Below, piece after piece: positions 9,415-19,675 of a stretch of DNA of 64,000 nucleotides. A model generated the notes under the pieces. It was not told the DNA's origin and made no database searches. It saw only the letters and a program-made list of their open reading frames with translations. Numbering within the stretch: position 1 is the stretch's first letter; each line of letters begins with the position of its first letter. Both the position numbers and the translations under genes were made by a program. Origin of the DNA: Candidatus Omnitrophota bacterium (GTDB taxonomy: Bacteria > Hinthialibacterota > Hinthialibacteria > Hinthialibacterales > Hinthialibacteraceae); assembly GCA_003598175.1 (NCBI GenBank), contig QZKN01000029.1, forward strand, positions 1 through 64,000. The letters are read 5' to 3'.

Positions 9415-10398
9415 TTACTCAAATTCGATACAATCCAGGATTCGCTGCGCCAAATCCTTATAATCGGTTTTACACTGGGCAACGGCGTTGACGTGCGCTC
9501 CGATCGCTCCGTCAGCGGGTTTCAATGCAAAGATCGGCTTCCGCGCTTCCATCGCCATGGGCATCAGGCTTCGATAATGTTTGATCAAGGCAAGACAATG
9601 AGGATCCTTCTCGATGACGGGTGGATTTTCTTCTTCGCATGCCAGCACCCGTTCTCGATATTCAAGTGGAATTCGGTTCGCCCAGCGGGCATAGGCTTTT
9701 ACCGGTCGATCCTGACGCGTCGCATGTTGATGAACAATATACCCAATTGGTTTCATTTTTCCTCTCGGTAATTGTAAATTCGGTTCTGGATTCCTTTTTA
9801 AACGTTCTTCCCATTCCCCTCTCCACCGAATGAGCGTCGGCCCTACATTCCTCAATCCCTGCAAGGAAAAGAGGTCCGGGGCGAGTGGGATCACCACAAA
9901 ATCCGCAGCAATCATGGCCGCTCGGTTGATCGCGCCTAAATTGGGGCCGACATCGATCAATGCCAATTCCGCGTCCATCGATTCTCCCGCATATTGAAGC
10001 AGGCGAAAAAACGCGGAAATGACGCGAAACGCCCGCTCTTTTCGATCGAGACAATCCGGCCATTGCGCGCTGAGTTCATCTTCAAACATAGAAACTCCCA
10101 AATCTCCGACCACCAATCCAATATTTCTATCAATCTCCTCGACGTGGGGTTTTGAAATGTCGCCGATTCCCTTCATTATGGGTTGAATGGCGCCCAAAAC
10201 CGTGTGGGTATGCTCTTCATCCGGCCATAAATCCAACAATCGGTCTTCGTCCAAAAACATTGACGTGAGATTTGATTGGGGATCCAAATCAGCAGCTACG
10301 ACAGGCAATCCCAGTTCCGCATACATCCAGGCAAGGTGATAAACAAGTGATGTCTTGCCCACTCCTCCCTTGTTATTAAAAAAAACGATTGTTTTCAT
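9415..10398 (-). CDS. ParA-family ATPase linked to an AlbA_2 protein
   Basis: A 327-residue ParA/MinD-type ATPase with the deviant Walker A KGGVGKT at residues 10-16, the Walker A' segment VVAADLDPQSNLT, and a Walker B-like ALIDVGPNLG. A ParB partner and centromere-like repeats are not seen nearby, so chromosome partitioning is unlikely. The ATG overlaps the stop of the upstream AlbA_2/Schlafen-like gene by 4 nt, implying translational coupling and a shared function. The long insert around residues 200-260 (KPIGYIVHQHATRQDRPVKAY) is unlike classical Soj/ParA. The tight AlbA_2-ParA pairing resembles defence or mobile-element modules, but that is inference. Confidence 0.85.
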   Translation of the reverse strand: MKTIVFFNNKGGVGKTSLVYHLAWMYAELGLPVVAADLDPQSNLTSMFLDEDRLLDLWPDEEHTHTVLGAIQPIMKGIGDISKPHVEEIDRNIGLVVGDLGVSMFEDELSAQWPDCLDRKERAFRVISAFFRLLQYAGESMDAELALIDVGPNLGAINRAAMIAADFVVIPLAPDLFSLQGLRNVGPTLIRWRGEWEERLKRNPEPNLQLPRGKMKPIGYIVHQHATRQDRPVKAYARWANRIPLEYRERVLACEEENPPVIEKDPHCLALIKHYRSLMPMAMEARKPIFALKPADGAIGAHVNAVAQCKTDYKDLAQRILDCIEFE

Positions 10399-11588
10399 GG
10401 TCCCCTCTGAATGGTTACAAGAAAATAAGTTGACTCGAACGTGAATTTAGCGGGAGGATTCCCGTTTTTCGCTAATGATTCTTGTGCGAAGAGCACGCCT
10501 CGCCCGAATTTATTCACATAGCCCATAATTTTCATGGCTTCTGCAATAACCGGATTGCGATAAGCGTTTTGCCGGGGAAAATTTTCCGGCGTGACTTCGC
10601 CATAAAGTCCCCCCGGGCTTTGAATTTCGATCCTATCCGAAAACCAATAAAACCGTATGGGAGTGTTTGAATTTTCATACATGCGATGCATAACTGCATT
10701 CATTAGAAACTCGCGGATGGCCACTTTTGGATAATCATAAACCTGTCGTTCCCTCAATATGCTTTCCGCTTCCGGTCGACTTTGGATTTGAAGAGATACA
10801 AATGAGTCCAATTCTCGCAGCACAGTCAACAAATCTCCGGAAAATTTATGTTCATTTTGAATTTCATCCGTTATTTCCGTTCCTGAAAAGCGAACGAATT
10901 GGATATAAGCGCCAGGAATCCAACTCAAAGGATCGATTCCAAACAGCAATATTCCTGCAAATGTAGGGCAGCCTTTTGAATGATCATAAAATCGCAAGGA
11001 AGCCAGTTGATCCGTGAGTTCTCTTTTGTTTTCTTCGATTATTTCCCGTGAAACGGCATTAGGCAAATAATTAATTGTAAACAAATTCACACTGAGATCA
11101 TTGAGACTGCCGCCTGAACAAGGCCGTGAATCGAAGGATTTTGCCAAGGCGGTTCTTCGTTCAATCAGGATTCGTTCTTCCTGCTCACTAGCAACGGCGC
11201 GCCGTGGTCCGACTCGAATCCATATTCTTCCTTTATATCTTACAGGGGGCATATCGGAAGGTTCAACAATTACGTACGCCACGTCTCCCTTTTTACCCGG
11301 AATAGGACACTTATCCACGGTTAAGACTGGCAAAGGTTGAATATTGCCATCCGAACGCAATGCTCCCAGATTTTGTAATAATTGATCCGTTGCGTTTAAT
11401 CCAGTGGGATTTCCATGATCATCCACGCCAATGAGTAAGTATCCGGGTTGCTTGTGATTTGGCAAATCATTGGCAAATGCGCAAATGGCTTCGGCAAACT
11501 TATCCGTGTCTTTTGTGGAACTGGTCCGTTCCACTCGATCCGATTCCAAATCCGTCATTAACGCTTGTAATTCCTGAATGGTAAGCAT
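10395..11588 (-). CDS. AlbA_2 (Schlafen-like) domain protein with C-terminal ATPase-like domain
   Basis: A 397-residue protein. The N-terminal AlbA_2 domain spans about residues 15-135: ESDRVERTSSTKD, then AICAFANDLPNHKQPGYLLIGVDDHGNPTGL, then the IWIRVGPRR block. AlbA_2 proteins are nucleic-acid-binding regulators or predicted nucleases. The C-terminal half (about 200-390) has AIREFLMNAVMHRMYE, IEIQSPGGLYGEVTPENF and NKFGRGVLFAQE, the HATPase_c_4 pattern common in these proteins. The glutamate of the usual EFK core is seen as ERT here, so nuclease activity is uncertain. AGGGTG precedes the start. It lies 8 nt after the SGNH gene and overlaps the ParA gene by 4 nt, making a three-gene minus-strand run. 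Confidence 0.82.
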   Translation of the reverse strand: MLTIQELQALMTDLESDRVERTSSTKDTDKFAEAICAFANDLPNHKQPGYLLIGVDDHGNPTGLNATDQLLQNLGALRSDGNIQPLPVLTVDKCPIPGKKGDVAYVIVEPSDMPPVRYKGRIWIRVGPRRAVASEQEERILIERRTALAKSFDSRPCSGGSLNDLSVNLFTINYLPNAVSREIIEENKRELTDQLASLRFYDHSKGCPTFAGILLFGIDPLSWIPGAYIQFVRFSGTEITDEIQNEHKFSGDLLTVLRELDSFVSLQIQSRPEAESILRERQVYDYPKVAIREFLMNAVMHRMYENSNTPIRFYWFSDRIEIQSPGGLYGEVTPENFPRQNAYRNPVIAEAMKIMGYVNKFGRGVLFAQESLAKNGNPPAKFTFESTYFLVTIQRGP

Positions 11589-11596
11589 GTTTCACC

Positions 11597-13081
11597 CTAC
11601 TTGGTCATATGCAACAGCGCTGCGGCCGCTCGTTTCGCCGCCAGCGTTTGCCCCATGGCGCTCGGATACGGATTGGTATCCGAAATCACGAGATGCTCGA
11701 ACGGTATTTTACCATAAATGTAGACGATGGAAGTCCAATGCGTGCCATCCGGAAACGGAGTCGGATCGATGCGGTGAAAGAGCAGGCGGTTTTTCTCCAT
11801 GTTGTCGATTCCGTTTGCCGTTTCCGGCCATTGCCCCGGCTGCCCGCCGGTGGTGAAAGTAAACTCCATCGGCTCCGCGCGCTCCGTCGAGATTTTCAGC
11901 GACCAGACGCGGTCTCCCGCCCGTTCGTCGCCGTGCGTGCCGTCGTCGTACATTCTGACCTGATTGGGAGTAGTATTGCCCAAAGCGGTATGATTGCCGA
12001 CAATAAAAATGGGATTGGTCATAACCACGGAAGCGGGAACGTAGACGCGGAACGTGAAATGAAAGCCTTTTGAATTCTGTTTTTCGTTTGTGCCGGGGAA
12101 CTCCAGGCCCAGTTTCATGGCATTTTTTCGCTCATCGATGCCGCCCAGTTGATCGAACAGGGTGCGGATATCGATCAATGGCGCGTCGAGTTGCTCCGCG
12201 AGTTTCCCCAGTTCGTCATAACCATAAAAATTATGCAAATTCAGATTGACGAGGATGGCTTGGCCTTGCTGGGACCGTTGGTGCTGGATGATTGCCTGCA
12301 AGTTGTGTGTGTATTCTTCCAACGTCACCTTTTTTTTCCATACCTGCCCGGCTTTCCGTTCCTGATAGAATTGTATGACCTCCTCCATGCCTTTCTGCCA
12401 CCGTTGCGAAATCACCCACTGGCCGATGGTGCTATAATCGTGCCATAGTCGCGGGATTCCCGTGATCCGTTCCGTCATATGGTGGCGTTCCAGCAGGGAA
12501 TACAATTCGCTTTCCGCCACCCGCGATTCGAAGGAATCGTACAGGCCGAACGCAAGAACCAACACCTCCGGCCGGAAATTGTGCACCATGCGTTCGTATT
12601 GCTTCAATCCGTGAAACGAGGTGTATCCCGGCGCGGCAAAATTCAACACTTCATAGTGAGCTGGCTTTTCTTCATCGAGAATTTTCTGCAATACGGCCGC
12701 AAACGATTGCTCTTGCGGCAGCAGCCACCCAAACGCGGCGGAATCTCCCATCACGGCCACGCGCGCCGTTTGCGGCGCTTTTTCAACGGAAACCTCACGC
12801 ATTCTCATGCCGAAAGAGTTGGTTTCGACGGGAAATGGGGTTCCGTCGGGATCCACGAGAATCTCGAGGTTTAGATTCGGTTTCAATGATTCATAAGCGC
12901 CCGGTTCGTACAAATCCGCAAATTCGGCGGGATGAATCGGCAAATCCTCCGCTTTCCCGTCCGGCATGACAAAACGGAAACCCACATCCAGGAAAAATAG
13001 GAGGATGGTGAAAAAAATGATGATTTTGGGAACCTTTGAGGAACGTTCCACGGCTTGCAGAGGCTGAAGTCTCGTTTTCAT
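11597..13081 (-). CDS. Membrane-anchored SGNH/GDSL-like protein with inserted beta domain
   Basis: A 494-residue protein with one N-terminal membrane segment (about residues 19-38), then an extracytoplasmic SGNH-hydrolase fold. Block I is AVMGDSAAFGW with the predicted nucleophile Ser114, and NFAAPGYTS provides the Gly/Asn block. A starch-binding-like beta module (about residues 350-450, FRVYVPASVVMTNPIFIVGN) interrupts the hydrolase. At the expected block V (residues 468-476) the sequence is DTNPYPSAM, with Tyr where the catalytic His of DxxHP normally stands, so the enzyme may be inactive or use another base. Related proteins deacetylate exopolysaccharides. It lies directly upstream of the AlbA_2 gene, with a gap of 8 nt. 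Confidence 0.7.
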   Translation of the reverse strand: MKTRLQPLQAVERSSKVPKIIIFFTILLFFLDVGFRFVMPDGKAEDLPIHPAEFADLYEPGAYESLKPNLNLEILVDPDGTPFPVETNSFGMRMREVSVEKAPQTARVAVMGDSAAFGWLLPQEQSFAAVLQKILDEEKPAHYEVLNFAAPGYTSFHGLKQYERMVHNFRPEVLVLAFGLYDSFESRVAESELYSLLERHHMTERITGIPRLWHDYSTIGQWVISQRWQKGMEEVIQFYQERKAGQVWKKKVTLEEYTHNLQAIIQHQRSQQGQAILVNLNLHNFYGYDELGKLAEQLDAPLIDIRTLFDQLGGIDERKNAMKLGLEFPGTNEKQNSKGFHFTFRVYVPASVVMTNPIFIVGNHTALGNTTPNQVRMYDDGTHGDERAGDRVWSLKISTERAEPMEFTFTTGGQPGQWPETANGIDNMEKNRLLFHRIDPTPFPDGTHWTSIVYIYGKIPFEHLVISDTNPYPSAMGQTLAAKRAAAALLHMTK

Positions 13082-14098
<1,017 letters not shown>

Positions 14099-14206
14099 AA
14101 CGATTTGACTTGGTCATGAGGCGTTGATGGTGCTATAATCAAAGTATTGATTGGATTTATGTTGGGTTGGATATGCTGAATTTATTCTGCGTTTATAATG
14201 GAAAAC

Positions 14207-14231
14207 GATGGGTCGAACAATGTGACCCATC
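14207..14231. repeat. Dispersed hairpin repeat, copy 1
   Basis: GATGGGTC and GACCCATC form a perfect 8-bp stem around a 9-nt loop (GAACAATGT). It belongs to a small dispersed family with related copies near 34.8, 51.7 and 56.6 kb, always between genes. Confidence 0.6.
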
Positions 14232-14313
14232 CCACATTTTCATAACTTCGGCATGCATTTTTCCTCCCCATGATCATTAATGGATTGAAATCTATTGGAA
14301 GAAGGATGTGTTG

Positions 14314-15372
14314 ATGCGGCTTCGTTGTTTGATCGTTGATTCGGATTTTCGACTGAAAAACAAAATTAAAACCGTGTTGGAAGAGATTCAAGGTGTGCAG
14401 GTGTACACCGAAGACACGTTTCAGGATGCGATTACGATTATCCAAACACAAAAGCCGAATTTGATCGTGCTTCGCTGCGATCCTGAAAATAAATTTTATG
14501 AACGATTCTTCAAATTGATCGAACAACAGACAGTGAAAACAGTCGTGATTCCCATCATCGCGGAAATCGACCAGGATTTTATCCTTTCGCTGCTGCAATA
14601 TTCACCGGTGGTGGATATCATTACCGTCGACGTCGATCAAAATCGAATCAAGGCCGCTATTAAAAAAGTAACCGACAAATTATTCAGTGAAGACAAACGT
14701 TCCAAATATTACCGTGGATTTGTCGGATTCGTGGGCATTATCCCCTCGTTGCGAGAGCGAAAAATCCTCCAGGAAAAAAATATGGGAATCATTCAAAATC
14801 GATCGATCCGTTTGGCGGTCGAATTTTGGCGAAAAAATCCGAATACGCAGATGGTCATGTTGACATTGAACGAATCCGATTCCTTTTCCTCTATTGAAAA
14901 TGAAGCGATTGAATCGTGGGAGGATTACGATCTGGAACCGTGGAAAATTGCGATGTTCGAGGCGCAGAATCATTATTTGGAATATTGGAAAGAGGCGATT
15001 GCATCGGATTTACTGCCGGTTACCATCCCCACGATGCTACGGCGCGGCATCAACGACCTGACGCCGCTTCCGCTCGACGAGCAGGCGAAGATTTTGATCA
15101 ACATCAGCAATATGAAAAAAAGCGGGCAGCTGCAACAGGCGTTGCATTCGATGGGGATCACGTTCAAATTGGAAAGTCCGCTCTCGTATAAGGCCGATTT
15201 TGAAAAATTTACCGGCAAGATGCAGGAACAAATGACAAAAGTAGACGAGAAGTTTCCGTATTTGACGCGCCCACCGGAAGAGACCGGTTATGAAAATTTC
15301 AAGCCGGACAAGGCGGAACAGAATGCCGGTTCGGACGATAAACGAATGGCGTATATGCAGAAACGGCGCTAA
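14314..15372 (+). CDS. Degenerate response-regulator-like protein
   Basis: The first 115 of 352 residues follow the receiver-domain pattern: LIVDSDF with Asp9/Asp11 in the acidic pocket, then PNLIVLRCDP where the phospho-acceptor Asp should be. That position is Arg54, so canonical phosphorylation is unlikely. A hydrophobic FVGFVGIIPS segment follows at about 135, then a C-terminal region (about 150-320) that I do not recognise, with a polar tail. ATG at 14314 has AGAAGGA 8 nt upstream, and a GTG two codons earlier is less likely. It is flanked by two chimeric pseudogenes and appears intact itself. Confidence 0.6.
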   Translation: MRLRCLIVDSDFRLKNKIKTVLEEIQGVQVYTEDTFQDAITIIQTQKPNLIVLRCDPENKFYERFFKLIEQQTVKTVVIPIIAEIDQDFILSLLQYSPVVDIITVDVDQNRIKAAIKKVTDKLFSEDKRSKYYRGFVGFVGIIPSLRERKILQEKNMGIIQNRSIRLAVEFWRKNPNTQMVMLTLNESDSFSSIENEAIESWEDYDLEPWKIAMFEAQNHYLEYWKEAIASDLLPVTIPTMLRRGINDLTPLPLDEQAKILINISNMKKSGQLQQALHSMGITFKLESPLSYKADFEKFTGKMQEQMTKVDEKFPYLTRPPEETGYENFKPDKAEQNAGSDDKRMAYMQKRR

Positions 15373-15395
15373 ACAATTGCCATCCTCGCCATTAT

Positions 15396-16185
15396 TTACG
15401 GGCCGTAGCGAATAATGCCGCCGCTATACAATCCATTGCTCAAATCGTAGGAAATGTATTTCCCCGCGCGCGGATGGCCGGCGGGATATTCCAAATTGAT
15501 GATCCACGACTGCGAGGGGCCGAATCCCGATCCGCGACGCGAATTGTACGCGTCGCGGATCGGAAATGGGTGAAAGCCGTTCACAAACGCGACGATAGCA
15601 AGGTTGAAGAAAACGCCGAGCCATCTGCGGCGAGATCACCGGCGCATGATTGGACGCAATCGGCTCATAAAAAACCGCATAATCAGAAATCACATCGCGG
15701 CAAACCCGATCGATGAGTTCTTCGAGATAAGAAGTATACACGTCCAACACTCGTTCGACGGTTTTCGGTTCCTCTTTCAGCAGCAACATGACCGGCGCGA
15801 AACTCGCGAACCTGCGCACGCCCAGCACCTGCAACATTCCCTCATGCAAGGCTCGATACTCAACAAATGATTTCGTTGCTTTGCCTGGTTACACCAATCT
15901 ATCCAATTTTCAGGCAAGCGGCGAGGATCGCTCGCGTCGTACCAACGTTCAGTGCGCGGCCAGATCGTACGTGGATCGTCCGGCGGATCGAATTTTCGCA
16001 TTTGCACTGGCGTTGACTCGTGCAAATCGAGTTCGAAAAACTCTTCCGGAGAACGATGGTCGAGATGGCCTTGTGAACGCCATAACGCGATCGTATCGTC
16101 CGCGAATTTCGATTCGATGCGGGGGAGAGAGACGTCCCTGGGAATAACCTTTGAGGTAAAAGGAGAAACGTTGGCGAGTGTTCAT
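15396..16185 (-). pseudogene. URO-D-like gene broken by two frameshifts and fused to a pilin tail
   Basis: Reading leftward from the ATG at 16185 (MNTRQRFSFYLKG), the frame must shift near 16140 to continue as DVSLPRIESKFADDTIALWR and SPEEFFELDLHE. It must shift again near 15890-15850 to continue as FVEYRALHEGMLQVLGVRRF and FYEPIASNHAPVISP. That is the uroporphyrinogen decarboxylase-like (MtaA/CmuA-type) fold seen in many methyltransferase relatives. Near 15605 the homology ends. A different frame then carries a prepilin-type C-terminus (YDLSNGLYSGGIIRYGP), similar to the tail of the prepilin at 44895-45527 (SNGLKSPGDIVRFGG). It is therefore both frameshifted and chimeric, and should be non-functional. 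Confidence 0.72.
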
Positions 16186-16357
16186 AGTATAGGGCTAAAT
16201 TATCTTGCTGACACAAAATTCGCTACATGCCTTGCATTTATCCATGATGGCTTTTAATATTTTTCTTTCAATGCACAATGAAAACGTCGAAGACGTCAGA
16301 CAAGCATGCTGTCTTTATTATTTACACCAGAAAATCAATCCTTGAGAGTATCCTATC

Positions 16358-16771
16358 ATGTCAATACAATCTGAAAAGAGAAGAGATCAAAAAAAGAAGG
16401 CGCAAAAGCGAAAATCGACGGGATCGGGCGGCAATTCGAATAAATTATTTAAAAAAATGACAGAAGATCATTTGGATCTCTTGCAAAATATTGAGTTTAT
16501 TTTAGTACGGGGATATCGGCGCGATGAATCGATTGATGACAGTTTATGCAGGGATGCGTTGAGTGTTTTACTTTATGACAAAATCTGTGATGATCCACGC
16601 GTGCAAAATCTGGTCGATGGATTAATGGAAGTGCGTGAAATGCAGGACGAAATCACAGATAAATTATGGAGGGATGCGCTTCGTGTAATTCTGCAATCGA
16701 TCCACACGCATTCCACTCTGAATTCGGGATCGCGAGGATATCTTCAATTCATTATACAATATATAATTTAA
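16358..16771 (+). CDS. Small hypothetical protein with basic N-terminus
   Basis: A 137-residue protein I do not recognise. Residues 7-34 are strongly basic (KRRDQKKKAQKRK), which suggests nucleic-acid binding or a disordered tail. Residues 37-125 are mostly helical, and the segments SIDDSLCRDALSVLL and EITDKLWRDALRVIL repeat the pattern SLxRDALxVxL about 45 residues apart, hinting at an internal duplication. There is no signal peptide. GAGAG lies 11-12 nt before the ATG. It stands alone between a pseudogene and the convergent mutS. Confidence 0.5.
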   Translation: MSIQSEKRRDQKKKAQKRKSTGSGGNSNKLFKKMTEDHLDLLQNIEFILVRGYRRDESIDDSLCRDALSVLLYDKICDDPRVQNLVDGLMEVREMQDEITDKLWRDALRVILQSIHTHSTLNSGSRGYLQFIIQYII

Positions 16772-16840
16772 CAAGAGTAAAGCGAATAGTGACAATGGTT
16801 TTTGTTTCATGATCTCGCGTATACGTTTTTATAGGTCTGC

Positions 16841-19519
16841 TCAACCACGTTTCGCTTCCTCCGTCAATTCGTGCAGGATATGCCACGCATCCTTCGGCGA
16901 TAACGTATCCATGTCGATGTCGCTCAAACGGGCGCGCAGAGGCTCTTCCAGCATGGAGAACAGGGAAATCTGATACTTGTTCTCCTCGCCGGCGGCCTGC
17001 AACGCCAGGTGTTCGCCGCGCTCCAACCGTTTGAGCATCTTGCGCGCGCGATGAATCACCCGTTTCGGCACGCCCGCCAGATCGGCCACGTGAATGCCGT
17101 AGGAATGGTCGGTATGGCCGGGCGCAATGCGGTACAAAAATCGAATCCCGTCGCCTTCTTCCGCGATTTGGACGTGATAATTCGCGACGCGTTTGTGCGT
17201 TTCGGCCAACGACGCCAATTCGTGGTAATGAGTGGCGAACAAGGTCTTCACGCCTTTCGCGCGCAGTCCGTGCAGATATTCGATGATCGCCCAGGCCAGC
17301 GAGACGCCGTCGAAGGTGCTGGTGCCGCGCCCGATCTCATCGAGAATGACCAGGCTGCGCGGCGTGGCGTTCGTCAGGATGTGCGCCGCCTCGCTCATTT
17401 CCACCATAAACGTCGAACGGCCGCGAGCCAGATCGTCCGACGCCCCGATGCGGCTGAAGAGACGGTCGATGACGCCGATCGACGCCGATTGCGCCGGCGT
17501 AAACGACCCCATCTGCGCCATCAACACGATTAATGCGATTTGACGAATGTACGTGGATTTCCCCGCCATGTTCGGCCCGGTGATGAGCAGAATCTGTTCC
17601 TTCTCCTGATCGAGCCGGCAGTCGTTGGGGACGAAGTGATCGACCACGGCGGCGCGTTCGAGCACCGGATGCCGTCCTTCCTTGATCTCGATTTCTCCGC
17701 CGCGATGGACTTGCGGGCGGCAATACCCGTTGCGCGACGCCGCTTCCGCCAGGCTTTGAAACACGTCCAGCCGCGCAATCATGCGCGCCGTGGTTTTCAA
17801 TCGCGGACCGTACCCGCGCACCGCCTCGAGCAGGTTTTGCAGCAGTTTATATTCGATTTCCTTGATTCGATCTTCCGCATGGAGAACCTTGGCCTCGAAT
17901 TCCTTCAGTTCGGGCGTGATGAACCGCTCCGCGTTGGCCAGCGTCTGTTTGCGAATATAATGCTCTGGCGCTTTGTTCTTATGGATGTTGGTGATTTCGA
18001 TGTAATACCCGAATACGCGATTGTAGGATACCCGCAACGACGGAATCCCGGTTTTTTCCCGCTCTTGTTCCTGCAAACGCGCGATGTAGCCTCGGCCGTC
18101 CTTGCTCATCGAACGCAATTCGTCGAGTTCTTCGTCGTACCCGTCGCGAATCATCCCGCCTTCCCGCACGGTCAGCGGCGGATCGTCGAGCAAAGCCGCC
18201 GTTAACAATTCCCGCACTTCCATAACCGAATCGATCAATTCCTCGGTTGGAGAAACCGCGTCCGTCGGCGCGTCCGGATCCTCTTCGCGATGAAGCGCGT
18301 GGCGAATCAGGCCGATGTCGCCGGCTTCGTCGAGCCATTGATTCAATCCCGGCAGCTGTTCGAGCGAAGCGCGAAGCGCCGTCAGATCCCGCGCGTTGGC
18401 GTTGCCGAACGTGACTCGTCCCAGCAGACGCTCCAGATCGTGCACCGACCGCAGCGTCTTGCGCAATTCGTCGCGCAGGTTTGGTTGTTGATGGAGAAGT
18501 TGAACCATCGATTGGCGGTCGATGATTTTTTGTACGTCCGTCAATGGTCGTAAAATCCACTGCCGCAACAGCCGACCGCCCATCGCCGTGACGGTGAGAT
18601 CCAACACGCCCAGCAGTGAAAACTTTTTCCCCCGCTCCCCCGCGCTGGCGAGCAGTTCGAGATGGCGTTCGGTGTTTTTATCGATGACGAGGAAAGACTC
18701 GCGCTGATAGATCTCCAGCGTTTTCATATAGTCCAGCGTCGATTTTTGATTTTCGTTTAAATAGGCAAGGATCGCCGCCGCCGCCGCGCGCGTGAGTTCG
18801 GCTTCGCCGCCGTTTGGCTTGAGTTGCGCACTGCGGAATTCCTCGACGCCGTATCGTTCAAAATTCCCGGGCAGGAACGAATCGCGGGGAAGGCCGGTGA
18901 CCATGCAGTCCGCCTGGCTTTTCAATTGTTTCACCAAATCCTCGTCGCCGGCGGAAGCTTCCTCCACCAAAATTTCGCTGGGATTGAGAGTCCCCAATTC
19001 GGCCAGGATGGTGTGCCATCCTTCCATGCCGTTTGCCCACGTCGCGCGAAACTCGCCCGTCGTCACGTCCACACAGGCCAGTCCCCAGCCGCTCAAGTCG
19101 CCGTTGTGCAAGGCGGCCAGGTAATTGTTTTCCTTGCCGTCGATCACGTCCGCATCGATGATGGTGCCCGGTGAAATCGTCCGCACCAATTCGCGATTGA
19201 CGATTTTCTTGCCCTTCTGCGGCAGTTCGGTCTGTTCGCAGACCGCCACGCGATACCCTTTGCGCGTTAAACGATAAAGGTAATTCTGCACCGCGTGATA
19301 GGGAATCCCCGCCAGCGGCGCCGTCTGCCCCTTCCCGACGGCTTTTTTAGTGAGAGCGATATCCAATTCCTCCGCCGCCTTGATCGCGTCGTCCATGAAC
19401 ATCTCATAAAAATCCCCGCAGCGGAAAAACAGAATCGCATCGCCGCACTGCTCTTTCATGGCAAGGTACTGCTGCATCATCGGGGAATAATCATCGTGAT
19501 TCAATGTCGCTTTATTCAT
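16841..19519 (-). CDS. mutS: DNA mismatch repair protein MutS
   Basis: An 892-residue MutS1-type protein that recognises mismatches and passes the signal to MutL. The N-terminal mismatch-binding domain contains RCGDFYEMF, the Phe-x-Glu motif that stacks on the mispaired base (about residues 30-36). Connector, lever and clamp domains follow, with NxRVFGYYIEI of the core near 510. The ATPase has Walker A GPNMAGKST at 648-656, the Walker B DEIGRGTSTFDG, and the ATHYHEL segment. The frame stays open to a TTG at 19591, but the ATG at 19519 (MNKATLNHDDYSPMMQQY) fits the family start better. No mutL is in the window. Confidence 0.97.
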   Translation of the reverse strand: MNKATLNHDDYSPMMQQYLAMKEQCGDAILFFRCGDFYEMFMDDAIKAAEELDIALTKKAVGKGQTAPLAGIPYHAVQNYLYRLTRKGYRVAVCEQTELPQKGKKIVNRELVRTISPGTIIDADVIDGKENNYLAALHNGDLSGWGLACVDVTTGEFRATWANGMEGWHTILAELGTLNPSEILVEEASAGDEDLVKQLKSQADCMVTGLPRDSFLPGNFERYGVEEFRSAQLKPNGGEAELTRAAAAAILAYLNENQKSTLDYMKTLEIYQRESFLVIDKNTERHLELLASAGERGKKFSLLGVLDLTVTAMGGRLLRQWILRPLTDVQKIIDRQSMVQLLHQQPNLRDELRKTLRSVHDLERLLGRVTFGNANARDLTALRASLEQLPGLNQWLDEAGDIGLIRHALHREEDPDAPTDAVSPTEELIDSVMEVRELLTAALLDDPPLTVREGGMIRDGYDEELDELRSMSKDGRGYIARLQEQEREKTGIPSLRVSYNRVFGYYIEITNIHKNKAPEHYIRKQTLANAERFITPELKEFEAKVLHAEDRIKEIEYKLLQNLLEAVRGYGPRLKTTARMIARLDVFQSLAEAASRNGYCRPQVHRGGEIEIKEGRHPVLERAAVVDHFVPNDCRLDQEKEQILLITGPNMAGKSTYIRQIALIVLMAQMGSFTPAQSASIGVIDRLFSRIGASDDLARGRSTFMVEMSEAAHILTNATPRSLVILDEIGRGTSTFDGVSLAWAIIEYLHGLRAKGVKTLFATHYHELASLAETHKRVANYHVQIAEEGDGIRFLYRIAPGHTDHSYGIHVADLAGVPKRVIHRARKMLKRLERGEHLALQAAGEENKYQISLFSMLEEPLRARLSDIDMDTLSPKDAWHILHELTEEAKRG

Positions 19520-19675
19520 CAATCTCAAACCTGTCGATTCCTTACGTTTTTCGATAAGATGTATCCTATTTCGATTCCCTCTCCGATTCAAATGTGATGG
19601 CGGATTTACGATATGAGAAAATGAGGGAGAATAATAGAAGGTGGGATAATTGGCTTGTTTATGGTGAAAAATCAG

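Noticed and set aside
9415-10398. ParA as part of a plasmid partition locus
   Set aside because: No parB, no iterons or replication initiator nearby; coupled instead to an AlbA_2 gene.
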